A stretch of 59,335 nt of DNA from positions 80,062-139,396 of the forward strand of contig NW_003205331.1 of NCBI RefSeq assembly GCF_000006405.1, in the 5' to 3' direction. The position numbers and the translations under genes are program-made. The DNA comes from Perkinsus marinus ATCC 50983. Lineage: Eukaryota; Perkinsozoa; Perkinsida; Perkinsidae. This document shows positions 55,559-59,335 of this stretch, piece by piece; the stretch's first letter is position 1; every line of letters starts with the position of its first letter. Under the pieces are notes generated by a model. The model was not told where the DNA came from and did no database searches. It worked only from the letters and a program-made list of their open reading frames with translations.

Positions 55559-57211
55559 ATGGCAGGCGTCGAGGGCCCAGTAGCGATGATGAGTTTGGTC
55601 CCGACTAGGGTGGTCAGCAGCAGTTCGGCTCTGCAGCATCAGCGGCAGCAGCAGCAGCTTGGACCGCCAGCTGCAGAATGTTGTGCATTGGACTCATGTG
55701 ACGTTGAGAGCTTTGAATTGGGCAAGACGTTGGGCACGGGCTCGTTTGGGAGGGTCCGCTTCGCCACGCACAAGGCGAGTGGAAGGCACTACGCGCTGAA
55801 GATGTTGAAGAAAGCTGTCATTATAAGACTAAAACAAGTGAGGAAACTGCTGGTTGTCACCCTTTGATATGCATCGGAATCAGGTTGATCACATTAACTC
55901 GGAGAAGACGATCCTTAAGGCGATTCATCATCCCATGATTGTCAACCTCTACGGGTCTTTTCATGATAGCCGTTATCTCTATCTGGCCCTCGAGTAGTCC
56001 AGTTGCTTCTTTAGGAGAAGGCTGAGGAATGTTTTGTAGGTATGTCGTTGGCGGCGAGTTTTTTACACACTTGCGTAAGGTCGGGCGATTCGAAAATGAG
56101 ACTGCCCGATTTTACGCGGCTCAAATTGTGAGTATATTTGAATATCTCCACTCTAAGAATATCATCTATCGAGACCTCAAGCCTGAGAATATCCTTCTTG
56201 GTGCGGACGGGTATCTTAAGCTCACCGACTTTGGATTTGCAAAAGTGAGATGATCGAGGAAATGTTGACTATGCTTGTTTCCAGCAGATAGTTCACCAAC
56301 GCACATATACCCTATGTGGAACGCCGGAGTACATCGCGCCTGAGGTCTTGTTGAATAAGGTGAATTTGGTCAGGGTTGCTCATGTGGAGACCTGAGTTTT
56401 AATGATAAATAATGCGAGAATTATTCGACGCTAGGCTGAATAGCTATGGCAGAATGAGGCACTCACCACGTAGATATACACGGAGATACACAATTGGAAA
56501 ATTACATGGTATTGTACTATTTTCGATTCACAATTAGAGGCCTCCTTGTTCGAAGGAGTTGAGTGATGGGTTGTAGGGCCATGGTAAAGCAGTGGACTGG
56601 TGGACTTTGGGAATACTCACATATGAGATGATGGTTGGATGTCCGCCCTTCGTTGATGAGGACCCCATGGGTGAGGATTACGGATGCCCGGGTGTGTCCT
56701 CGCAATTTGAGTAGTAGGTATATATCAGAAGATCCTGACAGGGAAGATAGTATTTCCTCGGTCCTTCGACAAGCATGCTAAAACTCTTGTGAAGAAAATG
56801 CTCACCGCTGATTTGAGTAAGGAATCTGTGTTTGATGTGGATTTGCAAATGTTGTTATAGCCCAACGTTATGGGACGCTGAGGGGCGGTGTGGATGATAT
56901 AAAAAAATGCAAGTGGTTCGCAGGTGAGAACCTTAGTGTAGGAATTCCCTGGCTGAGCAAAGGCGTCTTGTCCCAGTGCGTTAGGCTACTAGATAACACT
57001 GTTAGCTGGTATCGATACGCTCCTATGTGTACTAAGGCTGAACGTCTTCGTAGGTATATCGTGGGAGGCGCTGTACAGGAAGGAGATCGAGTCTCCCTAT
57101 AAGCCAATGGTGAAGTCGGCTACTGATACCTCTAACTTTGAGGACTACCCCGACTCGACAGATCTTGCTCCTATTGTTAGTGCCATTGACGATCCTTTTG
57201 TGTCCTGGTGA
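55559..57211 (+). CDS. cAMP-dependent protein kinase catalytic subunit
   Basis: Ser/Thr kinase of the AGC group, PKA catalytic type. Eight exons join in phase: 55559-55837, 55884-55993, 56040-56244, 56288-56359, 56577-56670, 56718-56816, 56861-56923 and 57054-57211, giving 359 residues. An in-frame ATG at 55514 would add 15. A Ser/Gln-rich head precedes the kinase fold: glycine loop GTGSFGRV, lysine YALKML, helix-C glutamate in HINSEKTIL, catalytic [11 protein letters not shown] in KLTDFGFAK, activation loop and P+1 site [20 protein letters not shown], and DLTQRYG. The C-tail has FEDYPDS, matching the PKA FDDYEE motif, but ends DPFVSW rather than the usual FxxF, so the hydrophobic motif is altered. 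All catalytic residues are present. It starts 500 bases after the giant gene's stop. Confidence 0.95.
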
Positions 57212-57572
57212 TGACTTCTATGAGTGATTGCTTCGTCTTTCTCTTCATTACTCTATATTACATATTTCTCTAAAACACTCATGCCTGAGCTTAGATTAAA
57301 TACTTTTAACGCCGCAGTGCGTCGTAGGCCAGTACAGCTCAGACGATGCTCATCTGCTGCTCTAGTTTCCCTCTAATTGACGGTGAGTGTTGAAGCACCC
57401 TGTTGGGCCTAATTATCATTTCCTGCTCTGAAGCACCGCAGTCCAGTTGTGTTCGGAATATAGGTCTGTGTGATATTAGGCTATCTCGAGTCTTCGGTGG
57501 AAGCAGTTACTTTTGCCTGTCGTGATCCGGTTTCTCATTGTTCGGAAATGAGAGTCACTGGAGAAGGCAAAA

Positions 57573-57605
57573 CTGCAGAGTTGAATGAGTCATTCAACTC
57601 TGCAG
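57573..57605. repeat. Perfect 33-base palindrome
   Basis: Arms CTGCAGAGTTGAATGA and TCATTCAACTCTGCAG around a single central g; the middle reads TGAGTCA. Confidence 0.95.
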
Positions 57606-57659
57606 GTCAGACCTGGAAAGCGCCGAAACTGCAGCGCCTAATGAGGTGGAGTTTCCAGT

Positions 57660-58004
57660 TTGGGAAGCGCTCGTCTCACTCGAAGCCCCGAAACGGTCGG
57701 ACTAGCTGTGGAGCTTAACTGCAAGGAGGAGGTTTTCAAGGCTCGTATGGAGGTTACCCAGAAGGAACCTCGAGTGGATGACGTTCATCGCCTGGCTAGG
57801 ATCGCGTGGCCTGAGTTGGTCCACCGAGACTTCAGAGCATTCTATGTTGACAGTGATGGTGACAACTGTCCGCTCATCGGAGAGTCATCGGCGGACTTGA
57901 TATTGCTAGCCTGTGAATGTCTGACCATTACAGGGGAGAAGAACTCAGAGCATCGCATAAACCTCTTTCTCAAGCTCAGTCGAGGACAGGTTCGCAGGCA
58001 ATGA
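57660..58004 (+). CDS. Gene fragment with PB1-like domain
   Basis: An open frame from about 57660 to the stop at 58004. The segment from KEEVFKARMEV to RINLFLKLS resembles a PB1 protein-interaction domain: an N-terminal basic strand (VFKARM), a helix (DDVHRLARIAW) and the acidic OPCA-like loop FRAFYVDSDGDNCPLIGES followed by a helix (SADLILLA) and a last strand (HRINLFLKL). The start and any further exons are not resolved; coding may begin in the frame opening at 57548 (MRVTGEGKTAEL), which contains the palindrome and is in another frame, so an intron would be required. Partners unknown. Confidence 0.4.
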   Translation: MGSARLTRSPETVGLAVELNCKEEVFKARMEVTQKEPRVDDVHRLARIAWPELVHRDFRAFYVDSDGDNCPLIGESSADLILLACECLTITGEKNSEHRINLFLKLSRGQVRRQ

Positions 58005-59035
58005 GTTGATCCCCTCTATGTTGTAAGCATCCATGAAGCGTGCGGTGAAAGCGAAGTCTTTTGCTCTGGCTGTGATGAACGATAGAGACGTCATAGTCCG
58101 CAATGGAGGCGGTATAAGGTGTGTCAAGGGAAGGTGTGGCTGCATAGGGAAGTTCATGATATGGCTGAAATAGCGAGAAATACCCAAGAAACGCCATTAG
58201 AAATGTCATCCATGGACGGGAAAATTGTTATCATCCATGCATGTCGAAGAAACCACCAACTTGTTAACCGTTTACCGGTCAGCAATGGTCAACCATCGCT
58301 TATGTGGCCTGACAAGCATGTCGCCGAAATACCCCATAGTACTCAAGCAATACCGTCCGGCTAAACCTGGCATTCCTGCTAGCTACGACTAGCTGTACCA
58401 CGTTTGTGTAAGGGGTGCCCCCCAATCATCGATCAAAGTGGACAACCACTGGTTTGAGGTGAGCTCTAAAGCCACTCATACCTGGTTTCATCTCTTATTG
58501 TCGCACTGAATACAGTTCTGAGCTCATGTCATTGCAAGTTGCGAGCCACTTGTTAGTAATAATGGTTCCGATGTTTCAGCTGAATTGAAGTACAGTTGCT
58601 GTTCCCGTCGTCGAGAGCCAAACTTTGGCTTCCAAAGTACTGATTTGGATCACAAAGCCACCACAGCTCATCTGGGCATTACCCGAGAAATCAGCTGGTA
58701 GAAATAAACCCCCTCACGAAGTAATAGAGCATACAGTATTTTTCCGATTTCTCTGTTATTACTGCGACTCAGCCTGAGTCACTCAGGTTGTGAGATTTCG
58801 TGTGTGAGGGTATCACTTATGTAGGAACAAAAATATATCAGAGTCGTATCATTATTCGCTCGCTTTAGTAAAATTTCTGAAACGGTCAATTTTTCCGCGC
58901 TTCCAAAAAAATAGAACCCACCAAGGTCATCTTAAATTGGCACTGTAATTCAACATTCCTGTCACTGAGGAGACACGATTCACACAAAAAGAAACTAACA
59001 GTACCTCGTAGGGCCACCTTGACACTTAATCCCCT
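58005..59035. other. Stretch without recognised gene
   Basis: Only short frames, the longest 81 codons (58119-58364, +). It probably contains the 3' flank of the transposon at the right edge; I could not define its terminal repeat. Confidence 0.5.
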
Positions 59036-59335
59036 CTACACAGCGACTGCGAGTCGACTTAGTGAGAGAGTGCTGATATCTCCGGGTGTCAGGTCATCCC
59101 AGACTTCAAAAATTGCCTGTCGGAGTACATCCTTGGTACTGTAGGGGCATCTAACCCCTTCATAGACGGCTAGAGCCATCCTGCCCCAGCAGTGCTCGAT
59201 GCAGTTCAGATCTGGACTCACTGCTAGCCACTGGACGGTTGCCACGCCATTGCGTGCCAGCCATTCTTTAGTTGAGAGATACGTGAGGCCTCGCATTGTC
59301 TTGTTGGAAGGTGTACTCGATTCCTTCCTCCTCCC
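59036..59335 (-). mobile_element. Tc1/mariner transposase, C-terminal part, frameshifted
   Basis: DDE transposase of a cut-and-paste DNA transposon, running off the right edge. The minus strand shows FQQDNARPHVS (second catalytic Asp, at about 59297-59335), then in another frame KEWLARNG and WLAVSPDLNCIEHCWG (the SPDLNxIEhxWG box with the third acidic residue), then an ordinary C-terminal tail and TAG stop at 59036-59038. The change of frame between the two blocks indicates a broken copy. A consensus of genomic copies would show whether active relatives exist. Confidence 0.85.

Noticed and set aside
56560-56610. Sequence resembling a tRNA D-arm (GGTAAAGCAGTGGACT)
   Set aside because: It is the PKA exon coding [12 protein letters not shown]; the likeness is chance.
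1-59335. CRISPR array, bacterial operons or ribosome-binding sites
   Set aside because: All genes are spliced eukaryotic genes; the tandem repeats have no unique spacers of constant length.

Overview
The window is eukaryotic nuclear DNA, probably from a unicellular protist. Nearly every gene is cut by GT-AG introns, most only 40-67 bases long. TAA, TAG and TGA all act as stops, so the code is standard. Two 100-base runs of N (20531-20630, 41707-41806) are assembly gaps. Tiny introns, compact genes and many small inverted-repeat elements would suit an alveolate such as a perkinsid, but that placement is inference. I built the gene models by hand from splice signals, phase continuity and family motifs; no search was run.

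Left part (1-22.4 kb): a cytochrome P450 (+, 5' end outside the window); replication protein A 32-kDa subunit and spliceosomal SmB in tandem (both -); a short unidentified gene (-); a PTPMT1-like phosphatase (-); a cyclin (-); an unidentified gene (+) whose 3' end overlaps a LITAF-type gene (-) in antisense; two degenerate tandem repeats; and a 244-residue gene with an MsrB-like half (+).

Middle (23.0-55.1 kb): one gene of about 42 exons on the + strand for a secreted protein of roughly 8,580 residues. It has a signal peptide, filamin-type Ig-like domains, three PA14 domains, about fifty FN3 domains by length, and in the middle about fourteen tandem copies of a ~115-residue cysteine-containing repeat that I do not recognise.

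Right part (55.5-59.3 kb): a complete protein kinase A catalytic subunit (+), a fragment with a PB1-like domain (+), a perfect palindrome and the end of a Tc1/mariner transposase (-).

Three families of short inverted-repeat elements, called A, B and C here, recur through the window (32 copies recognised). About 28 of them lie inside introns. Several introns consist almost wholly of one element, and three ~50-base introns of the giant gene carry the 3' end of a tRNA. This points to recent intron gain from mobile or tRNA-derived DNA, and is the most unusual feature of the window together with the giant protein and its repeat.
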